A DNA stretch of 64,000 nucleotides. Source: Platanthera guangdongensis (lineage: Eukaryota; Streptophyta; Magnoliopsida; Asparagales; Orchidaceae). Under the pieces are notes generated by a model. That model saw nothing but the letters and a program-made list of their open reading frames with translations. It had not been told where the DNA came from and did no database searches. The stretch is from assembly GCA_039583875.1 (NCBI GenBank), contig CM077150.1:45549261-45613260 (forward strand), read 5' to 3'. The position numbers and the translations under genes are program-made. Position 1 is the first letter of the stretch. Every line of letters begins with the position of its first letter. This document shows positions 1 to 8,691 of the stretch, in pieces.

Positions 1-347
1 TCTAGACCACACCAGGTAAGTGCTTCTCTGGTCTTAGATGTAGTCACTTCCTCTTCTTCTTAAACTTTAGGTAGCTGAAGTACCTTTCTCAGAGATTTGG
101 GTGAAATCTTGACCTTGGTGCCATGCACCCTTGACTTGATTCTGTAACCTGAGTCATCTACAGAAGCTCCAGTAAGGAATTCAATAACTTCCTTCTTCCA
201 AATTTTGGTTGGTTCTGAAACCAAGAACTCCAATCCTGAATCGGTGACTAGGGTTACCACCGACTTGATTTCTTGATCGCCATCGTCGAATGCGCCACGA
301 ACCAGTTCATAGCCTTCATTGACGTTCTCTTCGAGCTTGGGAGCCAT
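1..347 (-). CDS. third ORF (aORF, 'env-like') of Sirevirus A, N-terminal part
   Basis: Starts at the ATG at 347 (MAPKLEENVNEGYELVRG) and runs 95 codons to an in-frame TAA at 60-62, after which the frame reopens with EEEEVTTSKTREALTWCGL to the window edge. Copies B and C encode the same protein. No signal peptide or membrane segment is visible, so the name 'env-like' used for this position in Sireviruses is positional only. Function unknown. The TAA is at the same codon as in copy C (GTT TAA) but is a sense codon in B. Confidence 0.8.
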
Positions 348-369
348 TAGGGTTTGGAGAATTAGTCTT

Positions 370-835
370 TAGAAGAGAGAAATGTCGACACAGTAGTTTG
401 GTCTCGAAACTCTGAAAGCGTGTCGACACACAAAGACAGAATCCTATTTATATCTTTCTGGTTTGAAGACGAACAGGCGGGATGGATTACTAAAGATGTG
501 TCGACACTGGCAATAAGTGTCGACACTGACTTATAATGTCTCGACACTCATGTGTCGACACAAGTTTAGTCAACAGATTTTATGTGTCGACACTTGGTTA
601 AGTGTCGACACCACACTACTCGACATGTAGTCGAGACTTTACTTAGAAAATTCTGAGTAAAACTTAAGTGTCGACACCTTATTGAATGTGTCGACACCAA
701 CTCGACATGTGTCGACACTAACATTCTGAAGTGTCGACACCAACTTCTTAGATGTGTCGACACCATTTTCCTGAAGTGTCGACACTTACTATTCTGTGTC
801 GACATAGACTTGTCTATGTGTCGACACCTTTTTTA
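370..835. repeat. palindrome array between pol and third ORF, copy A
   Basis: About 13 exact GTGTCGACAC copies plus variants (ATGTCGACAC, GTCTCGACAC) fill the spacer between the pol stop (862) and the third ORF (347). The same spacer in copies B and C is also filled with the palindrome, while gag and pol are free of it. Confidence 0.95.
443..452 (-). promoter_or_regulatory. TATA box before third ORF, copy A
   Basis: The minus strand reads TATAAATAGG about 97 nt upstream of the third-ORF ATG. It matches the LTR TATA at 7071-7082 and the corresponding sites in B (10886) and C (43589). Promoter function is inferred. Confidence 0.6.
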
Positions 836-861
836 CTTAGCCAATTTTTTGTTCTGTAAAC

Positions 862-2480
862 TTAGTCTAAGTTTATCATACCTAGTTCAATTTTGAACCT
901 ATTGAACTTAGCTTCTTCTAAGGGCTTAGTAAACATATCAGCTATCTGATTATCAGTTTTAACATATTCAAGTGCAATATCATTTCTTTCTACATGCTCC
1001 CTAAGAAAGTGATATTTAATCTCAATATGTTTAGTTCTACTATGTGATACAGGATTGTTAGCTATTGAAATAGCACTTGTAGAATCACAGTAAAGTGGAG
1101 TTCTACTTACCTGAAATCCATAGTCTTCTAACTGATGTTGAATCCACAGAAGTTGAGCACAGCAACTTCCTGCAGCTACATATTCTGACTCAGCTGTGGA
1201 AATAGCCACACTGGTTTGCTTCTTACTACTCCATGAAATGAGTCTTCCACCTAGGAATTGACAGGATCCAGTAGTGCTCTTTCTATCTTCTTTGCATCCT
1301 GCAAAGTCTGCATCTGAATAGCCTGTTAGATCAAAATCTCCATTCCTAGGGTACCAGAGGCCTAGATAGGGAGTGCCCTTTAGATATCTCAAGATTCTCT
1401 TGACTGCAGTCAAGTGAGACTCTTTGGGGCAGGCTTGATACCTGGCACAAACACATGTAGCATACATAATGTCAGGCCTACTTGCAGTCAAGTATAGTAG
1501 GGAGCCAACTATCCCTCTATACAAGGTTTCATCTACAGGTTTCCCTGCATCATCCTTGCTTAGAGACATACTTGACCCCATAGGAGTCTTCATGGTACTG
1601 GATGAATCCATACCATACTTCCTTATGAGTTCTAGGGTGAACTTGGACTGACATATGGATAGACCACTTCCAGTCTGTTTAACTTGGAGACCCAAGAAAA
1701 ACTTCAGTTCTCCCATACTACTCATCTCAAATTGACTTTGCATAAGCTTTGCAAACTTTTTGCAAAGGCTACTTTCAGTAGACCCAAATATAATGTCATC
1801 TACATATATTTGGACAAGTATGACTTTGCCTCTAGATTCCCTAAGGAATAGAGTCTTATCTATTTTCCCCCTTGAGAACTTGTTCTCAATGAGGAAACTA
1901 GATAGGGTTTCATACCAAGCTCTAGGTGCTTGTTTTAACCCATATAATGCTTTCCTAAGTCTATACACATAATGAGGTAAAGTTGGATCAACAAAACCTG
2001 CAGGCTGCTCCACATAGACTTCTTCTTTCAAATTACCATTTAGGAATGCTGACTTCACATCCATTTGGTATACCTTGAATCCTTGATAGGTTGCATAGGC
2101 CAAGAACATCCTTATGGCTTCCAGTCTGGCTACTGGAGCAAAGGTTTGATCAAAATCAATACCTTCTTCTTGCCTATATCCTTTTGCAACCAGTCTTGCT
2201 TTATTCTTAATGATAACTCCTTGTTCATCTAACTTATTCCTATAGATCCACTTTGTTCCTATCACATTGTGATCTTTAGGTTTAGGAACCAGGTCCCAAA
2301 CCTTGCACCTTTTGAACTGATTGAGCTCTTCCTGCATTGCTTCAGTCCACTGTGGATCTTGTATAGCTTCTTCAAATTTCTTTGGTTCTATTTGAGACAG
2401 AAAACTTGAATATACTACAGCATTCTGATTTCTGCTCCTTGTCTGAACACCTTGTCTTGGATCTCCAATATCAGCTCTAC
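862..2480 (-). CDS. pol: Pol C-terminal part of Sirevirus A: reverse transcriptase and RNase H
   Basis: After the frameshift near 2475 the frame is open to the TAA at 862-864; the first internal ATG is at 2337. RT motifs are all present: [31 protein letters not shown] and the catalytic YVDD at 1795-1806, then FFLGLQV. RNase H follows, with [25 protein letters not shown], the CDSTSAI motif and the terminal ADMFTKPL block typical of copia Pol. No stop lies inside RT-RNase H, so only the one upstream frameshift separates this copy from a continuous Pol. It makes cDNA from the element RNA and removes the RNA strand. Confidence 0.94.
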
Positions 2481-4034
2481 TGGATGATCTCTTAGATGCC
2501 TGTTGGCTGGAGGCATCCTTACTTCTGGTTGAACTTCTTCAGCATCTTCATCAAACTGAGTTCCTTGTACTTCTTCAGCTCCTTGTACATGTAGTTCTCC
2601 CCCTGGACATAAGCCATCTCCTTCTACTTGCTGTCTTGCAGCAGGTACATCTTCTATGGTTAGCTTGTCCATCTTCTTAGTAAGACCTGTGGGGCTGCAT
2701 ACATTGCTAGACAACTCATTGTTAATTAGTTGTGTCTCATCAAAAACTACATGCACAGACTCCTCTACAACTTGTGTAGTCAAGTTGTAGACTCTATAAG
2801 CCTTACTATTATTGCTGTACCCAACAAACACTCCCTCTTGGGACTTGGCAGCAAACTTAGTTAAGTAAGACTTTCCATTGTTAAGTATGAAGCATTTGCA
2901 ACCAAAAATCCTGAAATAGGATAGGTTTGGTTTCCTGCCTTTCACAACTTCATAGGGGGTCTTATTTAACCTTTTAGTGATGGTAGCCCTATTTATCACA
3001 TGGCATGCAGTGTTAACTGCTTCAGCCCAGAAATATTCTGGCAGTGATGAATCACTTAATAGGGTTCTACCAGCCTCTATCAAGGTCCTATTTTTCCTTT
3101 CAGCAATGCCATTTTGCTGAGGTGTTCTAGGTGAAGAGAATTCTTGAAATATCCCATAGTCTTCACACAGCTTTGTCATGCTTTCAGACTGAAACTCAGT
3201 ACCATGGTCACTTCTAATTTTGACCACTGTACAGTTCAATTCATTCTGAATTTGCTTAACAAAACTATAGAAGACACTAGGTGTTTCAGATTTCTGCTTT
3301 AAGAAGAACACCCAGGAAAACCTTGAGTAGTCATCAACAACTACAAAGGTGTAGACCTTCCTACCTAAGCTGTGAACTGGCATTGGACCAAATAGATCCA
3401 TATGCAAGAGGTATAAACACCTCACATCATCTTTGTTGTCTAAGCTTCTAAAGGTGGATTTAGTCTGCTTGCCCTTTTGACAAGCTGAGCAAATGCCATC
3501 TTTGACACACTTAACTTGAGGACCATTCCTCACTAACTCTTTGCTAAAGAGTTTGCTAATAGTCTTGTAATTAAGATGGGCAAGCCTCTTGTGCCATTTG
3601 ACACATTGAGAGACTGTCTCATCAGCTACAAGACAAATTGGAGAACTATTGTTCTCAATCATAATGTCTAAGCAGTAGACATTCCTCTTTCTATATCCTG
3701 TCAAAATGATCTCTTGATCACTTGACCTCTTGATATGACAACCATTTTTAACAAATGAGATGTCATACCCTACATCACTTAACTGACTTATACTAATGAG
3801 GTTGTGTTTCAACCCTTTAACATAAGCCACTTGAGTAATGGTAACAAGGTTTGAAGAGATGTTACCAAACCCTTTGATGATTCCTTTTTCAGAACCACCA
3901 AAGGTCACTTTAGGACCATTTTTGATTGGAATGTAGTCCTTCAGTAGTCCCCTTGTTCCAGTCATATGTCTAGAACATCCACTATCCAAGTACCATGTTG
4001 GGGTATGGCCACTTGGATTCACCTGCAAAACAAA
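2415..4034 (-). CDS. pol: Pol N-terminal part of Sirevirus A: protease and integrase
   Basis: Continues in the same frame as gag after its stop codon; the first residues are [20 protein letters not shown], and [11 protein letters not shown] carries the protease Asp-Ser-Gly. Then come the GAG-pre-integrase zinc region ([11 protein letters not shown], later CSACQKGK) and the integrase core with DLFGPM, the second Asp in SDHGTEF and the Glu in [10 protein letters not shown]. The FGCKCF and VFVGYS motifs and the VVFDE segment follow. The frame derails near 2475, where copies B and C read on towards RT, and ends at a spurious stop at 2415. Copia order (integrase before RT) is clear. Confidence 0.92.
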   Translation of the reverse strand, partial: FVLQVNPSGHTPTWYLDSGCSRHMTGTRGLLKDYIPIKNGPKVTFGGSEKGIIKGFGNISSNLVTITQVAYVKGLKHNLISISQLSDVGYDISFVKNGCHIKRSSDQEIILTGYRKRNVYCLDIMIENNSSPICLVADETVSQCVKWHKRLAHLNYKTISKLFSKELVRNGPQVKCVKDGICSACQKGKQTKSTFRSLDNKDDVRCLYLLHMDLFGPMPVHSLGRKVYTFVVVDDYSRFSWVFFLKQKSETPSVFYSFVKQIQNELNCTVVKIRSDHGTEFQSESMTKLCEDYGIFQEFSSPRTPQQNGIAERKNRTLIEAGRTLLSDSSLPEYFWAEAVNTACHVINRATITKRLNKTPYEVVKGRKPNLSYFRIFGCKCFILNNGKSYLTKFAAKSQEGVFVGYSNNSKAYRVYNLTTQVVEESVHVVFDETQLINNELSSNVCSPTGLTKKMDKLTIEDVPAARQQVEGDGLCPGGELHVQGAEEVQGTQFDEDAEEVQPEVRMPPANRHLRDHPVELILEIQDKVFRQGAEIRML

Positions 4035-6074
4035 TTAATGAACCTTAGAACCCAAAGTAAACTTGGGTCCTTGGTGATTGTTAGTTTGCAACTTGACATA
4101 GCTACCTGCTGGCTTTCCACCAGGTAACTTGCTACTCAACTTGGCACTGGCATTGTGCCAACAATCCAAGGCAAAGTGGCCAACCTTGCCACAACACCAG
4201 CATTCAAACTTGTTGTACCTTTGCTTAGGTACAGACTTGGCTGTCTTGACTACAGCAGGCTTATTGAATGTTGGGGCTTTGCCCTTGGACTTGGACTGAT
4301 CCTGAACAGTCCTAGCTGGTTTAATAAAACCCAATCCAGCCTTTCCTTTATGATGAACAAATTCATCAATCAAGGGTAGCACTGATTTAGGTTTTGAAAA
4401 CCTAGCAACTAGCTCTCTTTCCTTCTGGAGATTGATCTCCAGTAACTTAATTTGATCATTTTTATAAGTGATAGTTCCCATCTGAATCACAGTAATGTGT
4501 TTCAGCCTGGCTACCTCATTGAGCTTTTGATCAAATTCCTTCTCAAAGTCTGTTGCAGCTGCCTTAAGATCAGCAATTTCCTTTGCCTGACTTTTGGCAA
4601 GGGACTTGCTTTTCTTATAGGCTTGCAACAGTACTTTATATTCATCTAAGAGCTGATGAATATCTCCCTCAGATTCAGAAACACTTCCATCACTTGATGA
4701 AGATGAATCTGACTCTGAACTAGAACTGAAATCTGAACTTTGAGTTGGACTTTGTACCTGACTAGGTCCTGGCTGCTCCAGGTTTTTGGTACTTTCAGTC
4801 AATGCCATCAGTCCTTGGCACTGACACTCTTCTTGTTCATAGATTGATTCCATGATCTGCATAAACTCCTCTTCTTCTTCAGCAAATAGCCCTATATAGG
4901 CTTCAGCATCTGTCTCAGTGTCTGAAGAAGAAATGTCTGAAAGAGTCTTCTCATTCTTTGCAACAAAGGACTTCTCCTTCTTTCCTTTGAAGTGAGTCTT
5001 CTTTTTGTCACTGGATTCTTTTCTTCTCTCAGGACAATCTGCAATAACATGACCCTGTCTATTGCAGCAGTAACATATTATCTTAGACCCAGTTGCCTTG
5101 CTAGTCTTTGTCTTTTTCTTGTCCTTCTTTGAAGGCTTCTTCTCCTGATACTTGACTTCTTTCCCTTTGGAAAATGAAGGTCTGGACCTCCACTGTTTCT
5201 TCTTCAGAAATTTCTGAAAATGTCTGGTAAATGCAGCAAAGTCTTCATCACTTTCACTGCTTGTAGACTTTGTGCTAACAGACTCATCAGATTCTGATTC
5301 AACTACCTCTGGAGGAGGAGTTGATGACTTAGTCCTGCTCTTTCTAGGTACTTCTGACTTGAAGGCAACAGTCCTTTCCCTGTGCTCAGTCCTTGTTGAT
5401 TTTTCTTCCTCTTTTCTCACTGACAGTTGCATCTCATAAGACAACAACTTCCCAAACAGTGTGGGAGGAGGAATTTCTCCCAACTTTGCCATTTCTCTGA
5501 TGGCACAGATCTTAGTGTCCCAATCTTTTGTTAGGGACCTCAAGAACTTATCATTCAATTCATAGTTAGTGAACTCTCTTCCATAGGACATGAGTTCATT
5601 AACAATTCTATAGAACTTCTTGTAGCATTCAGTGATGCTATCTCCTCTTCCTTGCCTAAAGCTCTCATACTCTTGATTAAGCAAGGACTTTCTATCTTGC
5701 CTAACTTCTTCAGAACCTTCCATATAGACAATGAGGGTATCCCACATTTCTTTTGCTGTTTTACAGTGAATTAGGTTCTGGAAGGTGGCATCATCAATGA
5801 CACTTACTATAATGTTTTGTGCCCTTTTGTCCATAGTGGCTAGGACAATTTCATCCTTGGTCATCTCAGAGAAATCCTTTGGAGTCCTCTGATTTGCATC
5901 CAGTACTGAAATCTTCATTGGCACATAAGGCCCTTCCTTAACTGTGATGTAGATCCTTGGGTCTGAGGCCTCCATAAATAGCCTAACCCTTTCTTTCCAG
6001 ATTCCAAAAATCTCCTTCCTGCATATGGGTAACTTCATGGAACCCAACTCTTTGTGATTCTCATAAGAACCCAT
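4035..6074 (-). CDS. gag: Gag polyprotein of Sirevirus A
   Basis: An open frame of 679 codons, starting at the ATG (6074) about 100 nt after the primer site. The N-terminal ~230 residues form the copia Gag core (KEIFGIWKERVRLFMEA near the start, as in copies C and G). A Ser/Asp/Glu- and Lys-rich middle follows. There are two CCHC zinc knuckles: C-x2-C-x4-H-x4-C near residue 333 (CYCCNRQGHVIADC) and near residue 625 (CWCCGKVGHFALDC). Two knuckles so far apart, separated by an acidic and coiled-coil-like segment, are unusual for copia Gag. It would assemble virus-like particles and package RNA. The TAA at 4035-4037 is in frame with the downstream pol frame. Confidence 0.93.
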   Translation of the reverse strand: MGSYENHKELGSMKLPICRKEIFGIWKERVRLFMEASDPRIYITVKEGPYVPMKISVLDANQRTPKDFSEMTKDEIVLATMDKRAQNIIVSVIDDATFQNLIHCKTAKEMWDTLIVYMEGSEEVRQDRKSLLNQEYESFRQGRGDSITECYKKFYRIVNELMSYGREFTNYELNDKFLRSLTKDWDTKICAIREMAKLGEIPPPTLFGKLLSYEMQLSVRKEEEKSTRTEHRERTVAFKSEVPRKSRTKSSTPPPEVVESESDESVSTKSTSSESDEDFAAFTRHFQKFLKKKQWRSRPSFSKGKEVKYQEKKPSKKDKKKTKTSKATGSKIICYCCNRQGHVIADCPERRKESSDKKKTHFKGKKEKSFVAKNEKTLSDISSSDTETDAEAYIGLFAEEEEEFMQIMESIYEQEECQCQGLMALTESTKNLEQPGPSQVQSPTQSSDFSSSSESDSSSSSDGSVSESEGDIHQLLDEYKVLLQAYKKSKSLAKSQAKEIADLKAAATDFEKEFDQKLNEVARLKHITVIQMGTITYKNDQIKLLEINLQKERELVARFSKPKSVLPLIDEFVHHKGKAGLGFIKPARTVQDQSKSKGKAPTFNKPAVVKTAKSVPKQRYNKFECWCCGKVGHFALDCWHNASAKLSSKLPGGKPAGSYVKLQTNNHQGPKFTLGSKVH

Positions 6075-6176
6075 GTTTCTTGAAGTTCTTGAATTTCTTG
6101 AATCTGTTTTCTGACTTAGACTGTTTCTGCCAAACAGGATCTCCTTAGACTGTTAGTCCTTGTTTTGAGGAACCTG

Positions 6177-6188
6177 GCTCTGATACCA
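6177..6188 (-). other. primer binding site of Sirevirus A (tRNA-iMet)
   Basis: The minus strand reads TGGTATCAGAGC, the standard complement of the plant initiator tRNA-Met 3' end, two bases after the LTR end. Confidence 0.9.
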
Positions 6189-6469
6189 CTTGAAAGATAT
6201 GGTACCTAAACACCTAGAGGGGGGGGGGGGGGTGAATAGGTGACCTACACCTTTTTCAATCTTTGTTGGCAGCACAACAGTTATTCCACAGAATTCTACA
6301 GCTAACAACAATTACAGTTAATTCACAGCACAGCACAGCACAGCAGACACACTAATTTATAGTGGTTCCCCAATCTTTGGGTACATCCACTTTCCCCCTT
6401 CGCCTATCTAGCAGTGTACTAGATTCGGCCAATCTTCTCCACTATCTTAGAACCCAACTAGGTTCCTAC

Positions 6470-6610
6470 ACCTCAGGCCCAAAGCCTTACACTCAGCCAC
6501 CAAGGCCTACACTCAGCCACCCAGGCCTACACTCAGCCAATTAAGGCCTACACTCAGAGTTCTTCAACTCCTACACTCAGGCACCCAAGCCCTACCCTCA
6601 GCCTTTATAA
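6470..6610. repeat. short CACTCAGCC tandem repeats in LTR A
   Basis: Roughly 20-bp units of the type AGGCCTACACTCAGCCACC repeat about five times with decay. A looser version (CTACAACTCAGGC) lies in the J LTR around 26880-27130. Confidence 0.75.
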
Positions 6611-7070
6611 TATAGGCTTACAATTCTCTCAGATCCAATGCATCCTACAAGTTAAAATAGAAATATAATAGCTAACTCTACAACTCAGAAAATAAGAGAG
6701 AAGTTGAGAGTTTCTTGAAGAGTTCTTGGAAGAACTCAGCTAGATCCAAACTGACTTAGCTTCCTTCAAAGCTTCTTGAGTTAGAACTGAATTAGTCTGA
6801 ATCTTCTGCAGTTGATCCTTGACCTCTGCTTCTTGAGATCCAGATGATTCTGAATCCTTCTTCTCAGCCTTAGTTCCAAAGACTGAATTCTTGATTGGAG
6901 CACTCTCTCTACAACTTCTTAGATCTGTAGTTGAACTGACAGATCTTCTTGTGTTGATCCTCTGTGTATCACTTTTCTGATGATCTGATCAACCACTTTA
7001 ATTATTCTCACTACTTGAAAGAACAACTTGTAATTCTTACATCAACAACAACTTCTGTAAACTGTGAGTG

Positions 7071-7082
7071 CCTATTTATAGG
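7071..7082 (-). promoter_or_regulatory. TATA box of LTR A
   Basis: The minus strand reads CCTATAAATAGGC, a strong plant TATA box, about 130 bp downstream of the last palindrome and about 880 bp before the LTR end. The same TATAAATAGG decamer recurs before the third ORF in copies A, B and C. Confidence 0.75.
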
Positions 7083-7201
7083 CTTCCTTCATGGTAACCG
7101 GCTGGTCCGGTTCATAACAGACTTCTGACTTCTCTGACAGTTGCTGTAGACCGGCTGGATCGGCAGCTGTCATGTCAACCAGTCACTTCTTGAAATTCTC
7201 T

Positions 7202-8210
7202 AACTGTCAGATAGTGTCGAGACTTTCTGTTCTTAAGTGTCGACACTTATAGACTAAGTGTCGACACATGCTGTGTAAGTGTCGACACAAGTCTACAAGG
7301 TGTCGACACAATTCCTTGTATGTCTCGACACTGATTCTTCTGCATGTGTCGACACTGAAATTGAGTGTCGACACAAGTACTTGTTCTTCATTCTTTAACT
7401 GTATTCTTCTAAGTGTCGACACATCTTCTTTGTGTCGACACATCTTCATGTGTTGAAACTGTCAAGTGTCGACACTACTTCTTGGTGTCGACACAAGTCT
7501 TCAATTTTGTTTCCTCAGCTGAGTGTCGACACATTCCCTTAGTGTCGACACTTGTACTTAGAATATTTTGTAAACTTTTCTGTTCTTTGCTAAGTGTCGA
7601 CACAGCTCCTTGTGTCGATACTTTCTTCAAGTGTAGAGTCTTCAACTAAGTGTCGACACATTGTGCTGGGTGTCGACACTTCCTTCAAGTGTTGACTCTT
7701 CTGGTTGTGTGTCGACACATTATGCTGAGTGTCGACACATACTTCAAATACAGACTCTTCAGCATAGTGTCGACACATTGTGTTGAGTGTCGACACTTGC
7801 TTCAATTACTGATTCTTCTGTTTGTGTGTCGACACATTGTGCTGAGTGTCGACACATACTTCATATGTTGACTCTGCTGATTGAGTGTCGACACATTGTG
7901 TTGAGTGTCGACACTTGTACTTAGACTCTGCAGATTTTTGCTGAGTGTCGACACAACTCCGAGTGTCGACACTTTCTGGTGTAGACACAGTTCTTCAGGG
8001 TGTCGACACTTCTGCTAAGTGTCGACACTGCTTTTCTGCATACTTCTTCACTGAGTGTCGACACAGCTCCAAGTGTCGACACTTTCTGTCTGGTGTCGAC
8101 TCTTCATTCCAGGTGTCGACACAATGACTCCAAGTGTCGACACTGCTTGTCTGGGTGTCGACACAAGCTTTCTCAAGTGTCGACACTTTCCCTCTGGGTG
8201 TCGACACATG
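7202..8210. repeat. GTGTCGACAC palindrome array in LTR A
   Basis: About 34 exact copies of the perfect palindrome GTGTCGACAC, counted by eye, lie in about 1 kb between 7237 and 8210, with extra one-mismatch copies such as GTGTCGAGAC and GTGTCGATAC. Spacers are roughly 10-50 bp. Variants mostly differ at the central CpG or the outer bases. The array lies upstream of the LTR TATA box in element orientation, that is in U3. Confidence 0.97.
7650..7920. repeat. 59-bp tandem repeat with two palindromes per unit
   Basis: Palindromes at 7650, 7709, 7767, 7826 and 7885 are spaced 58-59 bp. Each unit holds a second palindrome ~20 bp further on and a shared spacer (ATTGTGCTGA between the two, CTTCA and GACTCTTCTG-like afterwards). 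This is a short satellite-like expansion inside the larger array. Confidence 0.88.
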
Positions 8211-8352
8211 GACTTAGAAACTTTTATCTTCAATCCAGTGTATACCTAACCTGCACAAGTAACTCAAACAAACATCAAATACATTATGATGTATATCATT
8301 GAGTTAGGTGAGGCTTCTTCAAATCAGGTACATTTGACCAATGTACCCAACA

Positions 8353-8691
8353 GATTTATACTTACACGATTTTTCGTCTTTCCACCCAAGAGCTGCTCCT
8401 TGACCCATCCTTGCTCCTTGTCTGCTCTTGCATAGTTACAGCCATGTACTTGAAAGTAAGTGCACTCTAATAGAGAGAGTACACGTAGGCCAACACATTG
8501 ATCTGCTTAACGAGGGATTACGTTGTGTAGACCCGTGTATATTGACCTACTGCACCCTGACATTGGTGTGCACTTAGCGTGGAATAACTGCAAGCACAAC
8601 TTGAAATATTTTATCAAATACATTGTGAATTCATCTTAGCTTGACAGGTGGCTTCCTCAAATCCAGATAGTTGTGGATACAATACCCAACA
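8353..8691 (-). repeat. LTR start of a Sirevirus-like element D (fragment)
   Basis: In minus orientation it starts TGTTGGGTATTGTATCC at 8691. The next ~80 bp track the LTR start of copy A (GATTTGAGGAAGCC.., AATGTATTTGAT). It is cut at 8353 by the 5' end of A. The rest of D would lie left of the window. Its right edge abuts the middle of B's pol, so D was inserted into B. No palindromes are seen in this first part. Confidence 0.7.

Larger units (their letters stand above)
1..8352 (-). mobile_element. Sirevirus-type Ty1/copia retrotransposon, copy A (3' end beyond window)
   Basis: Read on the minus strand the order is 5' LTR, tRNA-iMet primer site, gag, pol in copia order (protease, integrase, RT, RNase H), a palindrome-rich spacer and a third ORF. 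The third ORF after pol, repeated AGGGGGAG-like purine motifs and palindrome-laden LTRs are Sirevirus hallmarks (family knowledge). The element is cut by position 1, so the 3' LTR and target duplication cannot be seen. Gag is open over 679 codons and the RT-RNase H part over 491, making this the least decayed copy here. It sits inside the LTR of a related minus-strand element (8353-8691). Confidence 0.93.
6191..8352 (-). repeat. 5' LTR of Sirevirus A (2162 bp)
   Basis: In element orientation it begins TGTTGGGTACATTGG at 8352 and ends TTTCA at 6191, directly before the primer site. The first ~80 bp match the LTR starts of Sirevirus C (36987) and J (29176). In order it holds a ~1 kb palindrome array, a TATA box, a segment shared with J and the solo LTR (TGGATGTACCC...GGGGAACCACTA), short CACTCAGCC-type tandem repeats near 6470-6610 and a run of 14 C (G on plus) just before its end. 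It is three times longer than C's LTR, mostly because of the arrays. Confidence 0.92.

Noticed and set aside
4022..4046. A 21-24 nt GT-AG intron between gag and pol of Sireviruses A and C
   Set aside because: Far shorter than functional plant introns. Only the acceptor-like TTTGCAG is kept as a question.
7202..8210. CRISPR-like look of short, fairly regular repeats with unique spacers
   Set aside because: Repeats are 10-bp perfect palindromes with variable 10-50 bp spacers, inside LTRs of plant retrotransposons, recur in several elements, and no cas-like gene is present.
7207..8302. Many Cys/His/Ser/Thr-rich open frames on both strands in the palindrome arrays
   Set aside because: GTGTCGACAC has no stop in any frame and reads as V-S-T, C-R-H or V-D-T on both strands, so the array opens frames by itself. 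The same happens at 370-835, 37051-37565 and 46823-47313.
8353..8691. Possible host intergenic sequence between A and B
   Set aside because: Its right edge matches a Sirevirus LTR start in minus orientation, so it is element-derived.
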